The notes under the pieces: model-generated
Told to the model about the DNA's origin: nothing
Seen by the model: the letters and a program-made list of their open reading frames with translations, nothing else
The model's database searches: none
Part shown: positions 1 to 7,583 of the stretch, one piece after another
How positions within the stretch are numbered: the first letter of the stretch is position 1
How the letters are laid out: each line of letters begins with the position of its first letter
Program-made: the position numbers and the translations under genes
Source of the DNA: Bacillota bacterium
GTDB taxonomy: Bacteria > Bacillota > UBA4882 > UBA8346
NCBI GenBank assembly: GCA_023436305.1
Contig: JAEZJQ010000113.1
Span: 1 to 20,051 of the forward strand
Reading direction: 5' to 3'
Length of the DNA: 20,051 nucleotides

Positions 1-114
1 ATAGGTCCCATCAATCTTTTCCCCGGCCGTTTCAAGATAAATCCTGATAATCCTTCGAACCTTATGCGGCGGCAAATGTACACTTAACAATTTTTCAAAT
101 TGCTGTAAATTCAT
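1..114 (-). CDS. Hypothetical protein, N-terminal part only
   Basis: A leftward gene running off the left edge. The start codon is at 114-112 and is preceded by a good Shine-Dalgarno (AGAGGTGATT, about 7 nt upstream). Thirty-eight residues are visible, beginning MNLQQFEKLLSVHLPPHKVR. They are charged and probably helical, with no signal peptide and no motif I recognise. The gene is divergent from the Spo0E-like gene at 460, so both are probably read from the AT-rich spacer between them. Function unknown. The call rests on the start signal and the unbroken frame to the edge. Confidence 0.6.
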   Translation of the reverse strand, partial: MNLQQFEKLLSVHLPPHKVRRIIRIYLETAGEKIDGTY

Positions 115-459
115 AATCAATCACCTCTGGTTTATGGTAACCAATTCGCAATGAAATAAACAAAAAGTTTTGAAATCAGGTTCATTCTTCGTCAATTCGG
201 GCTTTTCCAAGCTTTATTGCTAAAATCCGCTAAAAATTATAAAAATAACATTATGTTTTTGTTGGACAAATATTGTTTTATGTAATAAAATAATATTGTA
301 TTGGTTCTTATTCAATCGTTCTGTGCTTAATTTAAAATTGTTGTAAAATAATATTTATTATGTAAATATCCGATTCATCGCCAAAACTCATTCATTTTTT
401 GTATTATTTATCTTTAATTGAATTACAGTACGATACAATTGATAAATTGAGGTGATTAT
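115..459. other. AT-rich divergent intergenic region
   Basis: No gene of credible length is seen in these 345 bases. The stretch is extremely AT-rich, with runs such as AATAAAATAATATT, and separates two divergently read genes. It must hold their promoters. A TACAAT at 434-439 is a possible -10 for the rightward gene, but no convincing -35 lies 16-18 nt upstream of it. The Shine-Dalgarno GAGGTGATTAT just precedes the GTG start at 460. Confidence 0.5.
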
Positions 460-645
460 GTGCGTTCCCAGACATTAAAAGCTGAAGTTTGGTCTGCCAA
501 AAAAAAGTTGATGGATTTATGGGATTTCAAAGGGGTAACCGATCAAGAAATTCTGGAAGCAGCAGCGGAAGTTGACCGGCTACTCAATGAACATTACCGG
601 ACGAAAGAGGATAAACCGGATCATTTTAAGAATCCCGATAATTAA
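460..645 (+). CDS. Spo0E-like aspartyl-phosphate phosphatase family protein
   Basis: A 61-residue protein with a GTG start, chosen because GAGGTGA lies just upstream and the overlapping ATG at 458 reaches a stop after six codons. Residues about 6-45 match the two-helix hairpin of the Spo0E family: a helix ending in LMDLWDFKG, a turn, then GVTDQEILEAAAEVDRLLNE. Family members dephosphorylate the sporulation regulator Spo0A~P and thereby delay sporulation. The usual signature is close to S-x-x-L/V-D (SQELD); here it reads AAEVD, so the conserved serine is replaced by alanine while the aspartate is kept. The short length is normal for the family. Activity on Spo0A is inferred. The protein implies a spore-forming host. 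Confidence 0.75.
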   Translation: MRSQTLKAEVWSAKKKLMDLWDFKGVTDQEILEAAAEVDRLLNEHYRTKEDKPDHFKNPDN

Positions 646-907
646 TTACCAAAAACTACAAAATTATTCCCTCGGATTAATTACCTCGTAATCACCCTTT
701 ATTGTTCAAAGGTTGAAAATAACATAATTGCAAAATTTTCACCACCAGCGAGTTTAAAATTAATCAAAAGCAACTATGGTTCTGCGAAATATTCCCCATT
801 TTTGCGGTTTCATTGATAATCGCCCCAATTTTTTCTTTAAAATCATTGATAAAAAAGTGATCACCGGAGAAGGAAACAATCCGGCGTTACCTGGCGGAAT
901 AATCTTG

Positions 908-1024
908 CTAGGAGTCTGTGCGAGTAACACATTTTTATTGCTTAAAACCACAATATCTTGTATTAGATTATGTTACTAAACATTAAATATGCTTCAAAAA
1001 CCTATTACCCGCACAGACTCCTAG
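908..1024. mobile_element. Probable MITE with 15-bp inverted ends
   Basis: CTAGGAGTCTGTGCG (908-922) is repeated as its exact reverse complement at 1010-1024. A second short inverted pair, AGTAACA (923-929) and TGTTACT (971-977), lies inside. The 117-bp unit has no coding capacity. The outer CTAG on both sides is itself palindromic and fits a 4-bp target duplication; some IS5-group elements target YTAR/CTAG sites. That would leave terminal repeats of GAGTCTGTGCG. It may be a non-autonomous element mobilised in trans. No full-length parent is in the window. Confidence 0.55.
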
Positions 1025-1044
1025 GTATTGATATTGGAATATAA

Positions 1045-1127
1045 CCCTGTGGCCGCTTGATCAGTAAATAAATAATAGGGAGCTGCCGACCGAAAATCTC
1101 ATAAGCCCTAAGCGGTTCCTTGGGGGG
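1045..1127. ncRNA. Possible structured RNA element (unassigned)
   Basis: GGCCGCTT (1051-1058) can pair with AAGCGGTT (1110-1117), including two G-U pairs. CCC (1045-1047) can pair with GGG (1122-1124) outside it, and AGGG (1077-1080) with CCCT (1106-1109) stacks directly inside. This is a GC-rich island in AT-rich spacer. I do not recognise any known riboswitch, 6S, SRP or tmRNA signature. No promoter or terminator defines its ends, so the strand is unresolved. Pairing by chance, or debris from a mobile element, remains possible. Confidence 0.2.
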
Positions 1128-1249
1128 CCAATTGCGGGGTTAAAGACAAAAGAACTTCAGGTATCTCTAAGAGTCTGAGCGGATACTCGATTTTCGAAGA
1201 GTATTCGTAACATGTAACATATCCTATACAACATATCGTTGATAATTGT

Positions 1250-1531
1250 TTATTTAAAATCGGGGTCTTCAAATGTAATTCGATACATTAATTGTGATAA
1301 TTTTTTTTCAGTGTTCTCCCGGTAACTAAATTTGGGATATTCCGTTAAGGCGTCGGCGATTGACGTCATTTGATCCTCACCGGTTGGTGTTACAAAAAAG
1401 ATCGCCGCCGACAGCCGGGTTAACAGATTTTCATAGGGCAACTCCCATTCTTTGACCAAACCTTTCGCTTGTAACTCCGCCAAACGGTTTTTAACGTTAA
1501 TGATCTCCGGTACATTCATAATTTGTGCCAT
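1250..1531 (-). CDS. Conserved-looking hypothetical protein, 93 aa
   Basis: Leftward gene with an ATG start preceded by a strong Shine-Dalgarno (GGAGGATAAAA). The protein begins MAQIMNVPEIINVKNRLAEL, is soluble and mostly helical by appearance, and has no signal peptide, membrane span or cysteines. A central hydrophobic stretch, LLTRLSAAIFFVTP, is followed by an acidic, polar C-terminal half. I do not recognise the family. It is monocistronic: the next genes on both sides run rightward. The start site and the coding-like composition support a real gene. Confidence 0.6.
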   Translation of the reverse strand: MAQIMNVPEIINVKNRLAELQAKGLVKEWELPYENLLTRLSAAIFFVTPTGEDQMTSIADALTEYPKFSYRENTEKKLSQLMYRITFEDPDFK

Positions 1532-1763
1532 TTTTATCCTCCATTACCAACAAATGTTTTTCGTCGGATTTGTAAAGTAAGATAATTATATTCTGCTTTA
1601 ATTTTCAAAACACCTTCCAAACCTTTCAAGGAAAATTAAAAAAAACCGAAAATGAATATATAGTATCAGCAAGCTTACAGCGTGAAGTTAGACAACCAAT
1701 CCCACTTGTGTTTGTTTTGATTACTTTCGCCCTTCACTCTTCACATTTCAAAGAGGTGAAAAC

Positions 1764-4715
1764 ATGTCCGCCCCAAGCAATGACAAACTTGCCAAAATAG
1801 CACTGACAATTATCTTGTTATGTAACGTGATCGTTACGGCAACAATCGTATATATTATCGTGATTCCTACCCAAAAACCGGCGGGTATAAAGATACCTAC
1901 ACCGGCGCCCGGCAAACCAACCCCGGTGGCAACGTCACAACCAGCGACCACTATCCAACCGACACCCACGTCACAGCCGACCCCGAGCCCGGTTCCAACA
2001 CGGGAATGGTATAAATACCGGCAAGACAATGCAATGACCGGCCATAGTCAAGGCACGGCCAAAATGGTGAAGGCTCCAGTATTGGATTGGAGTTATGATA
2101 TCGCTGGCCGGCAAGGTTACTTGATCATCAAACCGGCCACTGGCTACCGCGACTCGATAAAACTTCCCCCTGCCCCCCTGCTTACGCCGAATATCTTGGA
2201 AACGAATCAATCGGAATGGAACCTGGGTTCCCCGTTATATGATCTGTCCGGTAATGGTAAATCAACTCCGGTTACCGGAGGCCCGGCTCGAAAAGTGGCT
2301 CCGTTGTTAAGGGACAGGCCGGGATTACAAAAAGTGGTGGTGGATAGTTTTTACCAAGTGGGAAACAATGCCCGGGCCCGCCTTTATGCTTATAACGACG
2401 GTACTGAACAATTAATCTGGACTTCGGAGGCATTCGCCGACTGTTACGGACCGGTGGTTTGTATCGCTGATGCCAATAATGACGGCCAATTGGATGTCAT
2501 CATCGCTATGCATTACCGGCTGGTGGTCTTACACGGGGCCACCGGCGCCACTCTGATGAATTTAAAGTATAACAATCACCGCAACTATGGTTTTCTGGGG
2601 GTGGCTTCCATCCCCGGCGATCCTTACCCCAAGTTTTGTGTGATCAGTGATTTCAGCCAGCACATTGAAGTCATTGACAACAATGGTACCAGCCTCGCCC
2701 TCAAATGGTCCATTACGATGGAAGATAACATTTATGAAAATACCCACATTACCCGGCCGGTGCCGGATTCCTTCGGTGACATGGACCACGACGGCCGGTT
2801 GGAAGTGATTTGTAATGTATTTAATTATCGAAACCGAAATCGATGGGACATTTTGGTGTTCAATGCGGAGGACGGCTCGGTAAAGTATGAAATTAACAAC
2901 TGCTATCTCAGCGGTCTGGCTGATTTGGATAATGACGGTTCAGTCGAAATTTTTACCACCGCCACGGCGGGCCAGGTAATCCCAACCTATAGTGAATTAG
3001 GCATTTATCAGCTCATTCCCGGTCAAGGTACGACCCGGTTATGGACCCACCCCAGGGCCCGTTTCCACACTAAAGATCTGGACACATTGCCGTTAACCGC
3101 CAATACCATGGCCGCCAATGGGCGGAACAACCTGGTATACGGCCACTTTCATTCCAATATCCAAAACAGCTTTTTCATCAGTGAACCCGGGAAAGGAAAC
3201 AGTGAGATATGTAAAAATTTCGGCTTTGATGAGCAGCGACGGATTGGTAATTGGCTCACCATTAAGGGTCCGACTAACTCCAAACTGGATATTTCGGCAG
3301 TGGCCGCCGATCCATCAAAAAACGGTTCCAAGGCCCTGCTTTCCATAATTACCCGGGGAGGTTCGGGAGAAGTTCTATCTATAATAGACGGGACTGCCGA
3401 GCTTAAACAATGGGAGCGTCAAACCCCCGTACCGGCAGGGCCACCGGTGGTGGCCGATCTTGAGGGCGACGGCCGAGTGGAAGTGATCACCAACACCAGC
3501 GCTGGAGAAGTCTGCTGTTTTGAACAGACCGGCCTTAATCCGAAGTGTGGGTTCAAGATCCGTTGGCGGATGAAAGGCCTGGGCATGACCAAAGACGCCG
3601 CCACGAAACAAGATGGGGTGTTAATCGCCGACCTGGATCAAGATGGCCAAAAGGAAGCCATCTTTGCCCGGGAAACAGCCGCCGGTCAGGCCGCTATCGT
3701 AGCGGTCCGCCCGGATGGGACAATAAAATGGCAGCATGTTTTTACCGGATTTGACGGTTCAGCGCCGGTCTGGAATTTAGGGGGCATCACCTACTGGATT
3801 TCCGGAAACTTCACCAGCCGCCGTCATCAAGATCTGTATGTCTCCATCCGCCGCAGCAAAATGCATAGTGACGTGGGATTTTTACTGGATGGCCGAAGTG
3901 GCCGGATGATTTGGGAACGGAACGGAATCATGCTCCCAGGCGGAAATCCGGTTCAGGATATGCGGGGCCATGGCGGTGATCGGGTGGCTGCCGCCGACAT
4001 GGATAACGATGGTTTGGATGAGCTGGTTTGCGCTTACCCGGATCGGGTTTACATTATCGACGGCCCCAGCGGAAATCCGGCCATTATCAAAAGTACCGCT
4101 TACAACCTTTTCCCTGGTTTCTGGGCGGCTTATGCGGCCCCGGTATTGGTAAATCTACACGATGGCCCGGCTCTGGAGATTCTTTACGGCCGTTCGGGTT
4201 ACCTCACCGCGATACTGGACAACCACGCCAATCTTCTTTGGCAAGGTGAGTTTACCGCCACCGGCAATAATGGTTGTAATTATCTTCAGGGAATCGGGGA
4301 CTCGGACCGCGACCGCCATTTGGAAATCGGCGGCGTCTACCGAAACGACTCCACCGGAGAATATGAATTCCGGATTTATAAACAAAGTTCCCGCTCCCGT
4401 CCAAAACCATCCCCCAATACCAAGCCGGAACCGGTGAACCCGGGTAGCCTTTGGGTGATTTACCGCCAATTTTCCCTCAAAGGCTTGGGTACGCCCTGCA
4501 CAGATGTAGTTACCGCTGATTTGGACGGAGACGGCCGGGATGAATTTCTGTTCGGCATCGGCAACTCCCTGCAATGCGTGGGTGATAAAGGATTGGAATG
4601 GAATCTGAATCTAAATGCCGTCCCCGGTGAGCTTGCCCTGGCTGATGTGGATCGGGACGGCAGGTTGGAGATTGTTGTTACGACTAATGATGGTTATGTC
4701 AGGGTGTATAAATAA
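1764..4715 (+). CDS. Membrane-anchored FG-GAP/VCBS-repeat surface protein
   Basis: A 983-residue protein starting at ATG 1764 behind AAAGAGGTGAAAAC. Residues about 9-33 form one hydrophobic segment, either an uncleaved signal anchor or a signal peptide. Residues about 35-75 are a Pro/Thr/Gln-rich linker typical of wall-spanning regions. The remainder carries at least eight calcium-loop repeats of the FG-GAP/VCBS kind: DANNDGQLD (about residue 236), DMDHDGRLE (340), DLDNDGSVE (388), DLEGDGRVE (565), DLDQDGQKE (623), DMDNDGLDE (745), DLDGDGRDE (919) and DVDRDGRLE (962). A degenerate one, DSDRDRHLE, lies near 847. These loops usually sit in beta-propeller blades that bind Ca2+. The protein is predicted to be exposed outside the membrane, possibly for adhesion or glycan binding; no enzyme motif is seen. 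It is convergent with the holin-like gene, so it probably lies outside the phage-type operon. Confidence 0.8.
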   Translation: MSAPSNDKLAKIALTIILLCNVIVTATIVYIIVIPTQKPAGIKIPTPAPGKPTPVATSQPATTIQPTPTSQPTPSPVPTREWYKYRQDNAMTGHSQGTAKMVKAPVLDWSYDIAGRQGYLIIKPATGYRDSIKLPPAPLLTPNILETNQSEWNLGSPLYDLSGNGKSTPVTGGPARKVAPLLRDRPGLQKVVVDSFYQVGNNARARLYAYNDGTEQLIWTSEAFADCYGPVVCIADANNDGQLDVIIAMHYRLVVLHGATGATLMNLKYNNHRNYGFLGVASIPGDPYPKFCVISDFSQHIEVIDNNGTSLALKWSITMEDNIYENTHITRPVPDSFGDMDHDGRLEVICNVFNYRNRNRWDILVFNAEDGSVKYEINNCYLSGLADLDNDGSVEIFTTATAGQVIPTYSELGIYQLIPGQGTTRLWTHPRARFHTKDLDTLPLTANTMAANGRNNLVYGHFHSNIQNSFFISEPGKGNSEICKNFGFDEQRRIGNWLTIKGPTNSKLDISAVAADPSKNGSKALLSIITRGGSGEVLSIIDGTAELKQWERQTPVPAGPPVVADLEGDGRVEVITNTSAGEVCCFEQTGLNPKCGFKIRWRMKGLGMTKDAATKQDGVLIADLDQDGQKEAIFARETAAGQAAIVAVRPDGTIKWQHVFTGFDGSAPVWNLGGITYWISGNFTSRRHQDLYVSIRRSKMHSDVGFLLDGRSGRMIWERNGIMLPGGNPVQDMRGHGGDRVAAADMDNDGLDELVCAYPDRVYIIDGPSGNPAIIKSTAYNLFPGFWAAYAAPVLVNLHDGPALEILYGRSGYLTAILDNHANLLWQGEFTATGNNGCNYLQGIGDSDRDRHLEIGGVYRNDSTGEYEFRIYKQSSRSRPKPSPNTKPEPVNPGSLWVIYRQFSLKGLGTPCTDVVTADLDGDGRDEFLFGIGNSLQCVGDKGLEWNLNLNAVPGELALADVDRDGRLEIVVTTNDGYVRVYK

Positions 4716-4797
4716 TTGATAAGCTTGAAAGCCAAAGAATTAATCGATACGGAAATGACCAAAACCGGATTCATTAAGGTTGATCGATTATCCACTA

Positions 4798-5145
4798 TTA
4801 TCTGATTTTTAAATAATTATTAGATTTTCGTTTTAGTCTTCCGGAATATCCCATGGCATTATTGTCGGATCTCTTTCCCAAAACAGTTGTATATTGAATC
4901 TTATACGTAGCCATGGCTAAAACTGCCACCTTAAGGCCTTCTAAAAAAACCTGGGATATCAACACCAATAAAGAGGGGAGTTCTCCTCTGGCGACAATCA
5001 CCGCGGGGACTGCTAAAATCCAACTGATAATGAAAGGCAACAGCGGCACCCAGCGCTGGATAATATATTTTTTTAAGGATTGAACTCCCAATATGACCAG
5101 AGCAACCAAACCGCCATCCAACGGTGTAATGTTAAATTCGCCCAT
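4798..5145 (-). CDS. Small membrane protein, holin-like
   Basis: A 115-residue protein with two or three hydrophobic helices: about residues 9-24 (GGLVALVILGVQSLKK), 32-52 (VPLLPFIISWILAVPAVIVA) and 57-80 (LPSLLVLISQVFLEGLKVAV). It ends in a basic tail (GRLKRKSNNYLKIR). The size, topology and charged tail match phage holins, which form inner-membrane lesions that release lysin at the end of a lytic cycle. It lies 45 nt downstream of the XhlA-like gene on the same strand, and that pairing is the best support. The Shine-Dalgarno is GAAAGGGG before the ATG at 5145. No endolysin gene follows, and the next gene is convergent. A small transporter-like protein cannot be excluded. Confidence 0.6.
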   Translation of the reverse strand: MGEFNITPLDGGLVALVILGVQSLKKYIIQRWVPLLPFIISWILAVPAVIVARGELPSLLVLISQVFLEGLKVAVLAMATYKIQYTTVLGKRSDNNAMGYSGRLKRKSNNYLKIR

Positions 5146-5190
5146 TAAAGTTTACCCCTTTCGAAAATCATTTTATTACAGATAATATCT

Positions 5191-5430
5191 TCATCCCCCA
5201 AACCATTTTCCGAAAATTTTGCCAAGAATCAACAAAATAATTGTCCAGATGGCGCTTCCCACAAAAGCAATAATTTTAAAATAGGTGCCATAAACATTCG
5301 TTTTATTTTCCATTTCGCGCAAACGCGTTTGGGTATCACTATTACATCGTACTAAATTATCAATTTTCTCGGCTACGGCATCCAGTTTTTCTTCCAGCCG
5401 CGCTAATTTGATGTTCATCGGTTCGGTCAT
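5191..5430 (-). CDS. XhlA-like phage lysis-associated protein
   Basis: A 79-residue protein with an N-terminal coiled coil (residues about 5-45, heptad-like ARLEEKLDAVAEKIDNLV, then RLREMENK), a single C-terminal membrane helix (about 50-71, KIIAFVGSAIWTIILLILGK) and a short end containing KWFGG. This arrangement matches the haemolysin XhlA family (PF10779). Members are membrane proteins encoded next to holin and lysin genes in Bacillus prophages and take part in host lysis. AAGGTG lies upstream of the ATG at 5430. The adjacent downstream gene is holin-like, which supports the assignment. Confidence 0.75.
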   Translation of the reverse strand: MTEPMNIKLARLEEKLDAVAEKIDNLVRCNSDTQTRLREMENKTNVYGTYFKIIAFVGSAIWTIILLILGKIFGKWFGG

Positions 5431-6038
5431 TTGGGTTCACCTTACTTATTAAGAATTTGACCGTAAGAACGGTTGAATCGACTGCCTTTCCATTATCAAA
5501 AATTATTTTAGTCCCGAAGCGCAAACTCCACCCCGGGACGTTAAGAAGGAGGATTGGATAATTGCCGGAAATACCATATATCAGCTAGAACTACTCGCCC
5601 TGGAATGGTATCGCCGGGGGGTGATAGGCGATTTGGGAAGATGAATACGTGATGCCCTACTTCAGCAATCCAGACACAGCAAATACTGACAAATTTTCAT
5701 ATTCCAATTTTACACTGGAACCAACCCTCCAAACTGCAAACTTATTGCATTAAGGGACCCTCCGTATCTTCGAGAACAATACGGGAATATGAAACATCGG
5801 ACATATAAACGCCTTCTCGAGTAAGATACACCAAATAATTAATATTCACAGTAAGCTCCGGAGTCTGATAAATAGACTTTTAGTTCCCGGATACAATTTA
5901 AAACACATCTCAGTATCCTTTATTTGATATATAGCTTGAATCCGCTTGCTACTATATATGATGGAGCCTGAGCTGTTTTTTTATAAGTTACCTTTTCTAT
6001 TCTCCCATTCATAGCGTGGAATTTTAAAATCATAATAA
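5431..6038. other. Degenerate region between lysis genes and cargo
   Basis: No intact gene in about 600 bases. A frameshifted gene remnant lies at 5742-6012 on the minus strand. Directly after it (5694-5741) is one copy of a repeated coding fragment whose other copies are at 7911-7957 and 7669-7709. ACCGT-AAGA-ACGGT at 5460-5473 is a small hairpin just upstream of the XhlA-like gene. The endolysin expected near a holin/XhlA pair is absent here. Confidence 0.5.
5742..6012 (-). pseudogene. Frameshifted remnant of a ~90-aa gene
   Basis: Reading leftward from ATG 6012 gives a protein-like stretch beginning MNGRIEKVTYKKTAQAP that hits a stop after YIK. A shifted frame continues with KDTEMCFKLYPGTKS. 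A third frame continues with IYQTPELTVNINYLVYLTRE and ends in LEDTEGPLMQ at TAA 5744-5742. Joined, the pieces make about 87 residues with natural composition. This suggests one gene broken by two small indels. No family is recognised. The position, between the cargo glycosyltransferase and the lysis genes, suggests former phage or cargo content. Confidence 0.5.
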
Positions 6039-6039
6039 A

Positions 6040-6059
6040 AAAGAACCCGAAGGTTCTTT
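6040..6059 (-). terminator. Intrinsic terminator after the cargo glycosyltransferase
   Basis: On the minus strand AAAGAACC-TTCG-GGTTCTTT forms a perfect 8-bp stem closed by a UUCG tetraloop. It is followed by TTTATTATG, giving a short U tract. It lies 30 nt after the stop of the gene at 6089-7300, as expected for a rho-independent terminator. On the plus strand the tail is poor (GATTTATAA). Confidence 0.85.
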
Positions 6060-6088
6060 GATTTATAATATGGATTTTTATTAAGAAT

Positions 6089-7300
6089 TCATTTTACTCG
6101 GTTCAATACTTTTCTTTCAAAAACTTGCGCTTGGGTTAAATGATTGGCGGAAGAAGTTGAAATTGGTTGATAGCTTTTGTTTTTCTCGATTTCGATGAAT
6201 ATAATACTTCTTGCTTCTGCAGTAATAAAAAACATCAAAAAAACAATCAATAAAAATTTACTCTGAGGTTTGTTTGTAAAAAGTTTATTCAAAGCCAATC
6301 CGATTAGAATTGCCAATGCCGGATATGTAGGGTAAATATACCAATAGCATTTTGTAAAAGCCAGGGAAAACAAAATGAATGGAACTAAGATCCAAATTAA
6401 CAAAATTGGACTTTTTGAATAGTTCAATTTTATTTTGAGTTTTTTCCATAAAAAAAGTATCCCGATCGGAAAAAGGCTCCAAGGAAACAAGCCCCAAATT
6501 GACGAATAGATATAATAAAAAATATTTTCGTTGTGACCTTCAAGTCCATTAAAACTTTTTTTCACTAAATCATACTCGACCATTGTTTGAAAAAACTTTA
6601 AACCATCATAATTAAACCTGGCAATTGCCCAAAATAAAATTGGTGCTGATGCAAAAAATATAAATATAATGTAATGACGCAGTTTGATAAGTTCAAATTT
6701 CTTAGTGAAAATTAAATAACACCCAACGATCAATAAAATTTGGATAGCTAAATAACTTTTAAGCAAAAATGCCAGCGAAAAACATAAACCGGTTAAACAA
6801 AAATAAATAGTCTTGGTATCTGTTTTAAGTAAAAATAATATCGTAAGTATTACCAATAAAGTCATTTGAGCATCAAAATCTCCCGTTCTCCCACAATGCA
6901 TAAAAATAAACCAAAAACCCGTTGTTAATACAATTCCTGAAAGAATGGAAACTTGTGAATTATAAATCTGTTTTGCTAAATACATCATTAATATAATACA
7001 TAACAACGCTGCTAAAGCTGAAGGAAAGCGAAGCGCGAATGTATTGTTTCCGAAAATTTGATACGAAATGGCAATTAACCAAGATCCTAACGGTGGTTTG
7101 AGATTCCAATAGTCAGGATAATCTTGGTATGTTGTTATAAGATAATTACCACTTTGATTCATCTCAAATGCCGTTACACCATGACGCGCTTCATCCCAAT
7201 CATTTATAGGCAGCAATTCAAGACTATAAAATATATTAAAACCAGCAATTAAAATAATGAATATGCAAATCGGTAAATAATATTTATTAAAAATTTCCAT
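6089..7300 (-). CDS. ArnT/PMT-type (GT39-like) membrane glycosyltransferase
   Basis: A 403-residue multi-pass membrane protein. The first helix (about 9-28) is followed by an extracytoplasmic loop with DWDEARHG (about 34-41); the acidic pair after the first helix is the catalytic signature of the GT-C fold in the PMT_2/ArnT family. NLKPPLGSWL (about 66-75) is the second family hallmark. Eight or more further hydrophobic helices follow. Family members transfer sugar from a polyprenyl-phosphate donor to lipid or protein outside the membrane. At 403 residues it is shorter than most ArnT-like enzymes and lacks a C-terminal soluble domain. The base composition is much more AT-rich than the tail genes, with codons like AAA, ATT and TTT dominating, suggesting separate acquisition. 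AGAGG lies 7 nt before the ATG, and a terminator follows. The substrate is unknown. Confidence 0.8.
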   Translation of the reverse strand: MEIFNKYYLPICIFIILIAGFNIFYSLELLPINDWDEARHGVTAFEMNQSGNYLITTYQDYPDYWNLKPPLGSWLIAISYQIFGNNTFALRFPSALAALLCIILMMYLAKQIYNSQVSILSGIVLTTGFWFIFMHCGRTGDFDAQMTLLVILTILFLLKTDTKTIYFCLTGLCFSLAFLLKSYLAIQILLIVGCYLIFTKKFELIKLRHYIIFIFFASAPILFWAIARFNYDGLKFFQTMVEYDLVKKSFNGLEGHNENIFYYIYSSIWGLFPWSLFPIGILFLWKKLKIKLNYSKSPILLIWILVPFILFSLAFTKCYWYIYPTYPALAILIGLALNKLFTNKPQSKFLLIVFLMFFITAEARSIIFIEIEKNKSYQPISTSSANHLTQAQVFERKVLNRVK

Positions 7301-7583
7301 TTATTGCCTCTCGAATCGTTGTATTAGATATTTCTGCATATTCAATAAAATACCTTTCTATAATTTTATTATTTTCAATACAGATAATACAGATATATGT
7401 TTCACTTCAGCCAGTCATTTGCTACAGATGACACCATATTCTTTTGATAATAGTTATTTCCAGTTCATTGCTAAATCGAATTTCGCCAAACACGGTCTCT
7501 ATCTCGCGCTTGAATTTTGTTTCACCTACAAATATACCTAATCGGCAAACCTTTGGTATTGTTTTATATTCTTGTTCACCGAT
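7287..7583 (-). pseudogene. Two decayed leftward coding fragments
   Basis: Frame one (7583-7422) opens after a stop and has no start codon. It contains GIFVGETKFKREIETVFGEI and ends RIWCHL-stop. Frame two (7406-7287) contains IIERYFIEYAEISNTTIREA and runs a few codons into the start of the glycosyltransferase gene. REIETVFGEIRFSN resembles EIEARFGFIADFTN in the neighbouring remnant, suggesting the same ancestral family. No function can be assigned. Confidence 0.35.

Larger units (their letters stand above)
646..1249. other. Gene-free spacer with MITE and foldable segment
   Basis: There is no credible gene in these 604 bases: the open frames on both strands at about 760-980 overlap one another and lack ribosome sites. 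Contents are the inverted-repeat element at 908-1024, a GC-rich foldable stretch at about 1045-1127, a near copy of the element's end (GAGTCTGAGCG, 1171-1181) and a 9-bp hairpin at 1180-1207. The rest is AT-rich. Confidence 0.5.

Noticed and set aside
760..979. Overlapping open frames on both strands in the left spacer
   Set aside because: Both lack ribosome sites and overlap the inverted-repeat element.
1180..1207. 9-bp hairpin as terminator of the 93-aa gene
   Set aside because: Neither strand has a U-rich tail after the stem.
1748..2210. Minus-strand open frames across the Pro/Thr linker of the surface protein gene
   Set aside because: They are mirror frames of a repetitive, GC-rich coding stretch.
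4741..4790. TAATCGAT/ATCGATTA inverted repeat between the convergent genes as a bidirectional terminator
   Set aside because: The 34-nt loop is long, the stem is AT-rich and no T tract follows; not convincing.
5477..5644. Rightward open frame containing DWIIAGNTIYQLELLALEWY
   Set aside because: It looks protein-like but has no ATG, GTG or TTG start near a ribosome site and runs against the local gene direction; at best a remnant.
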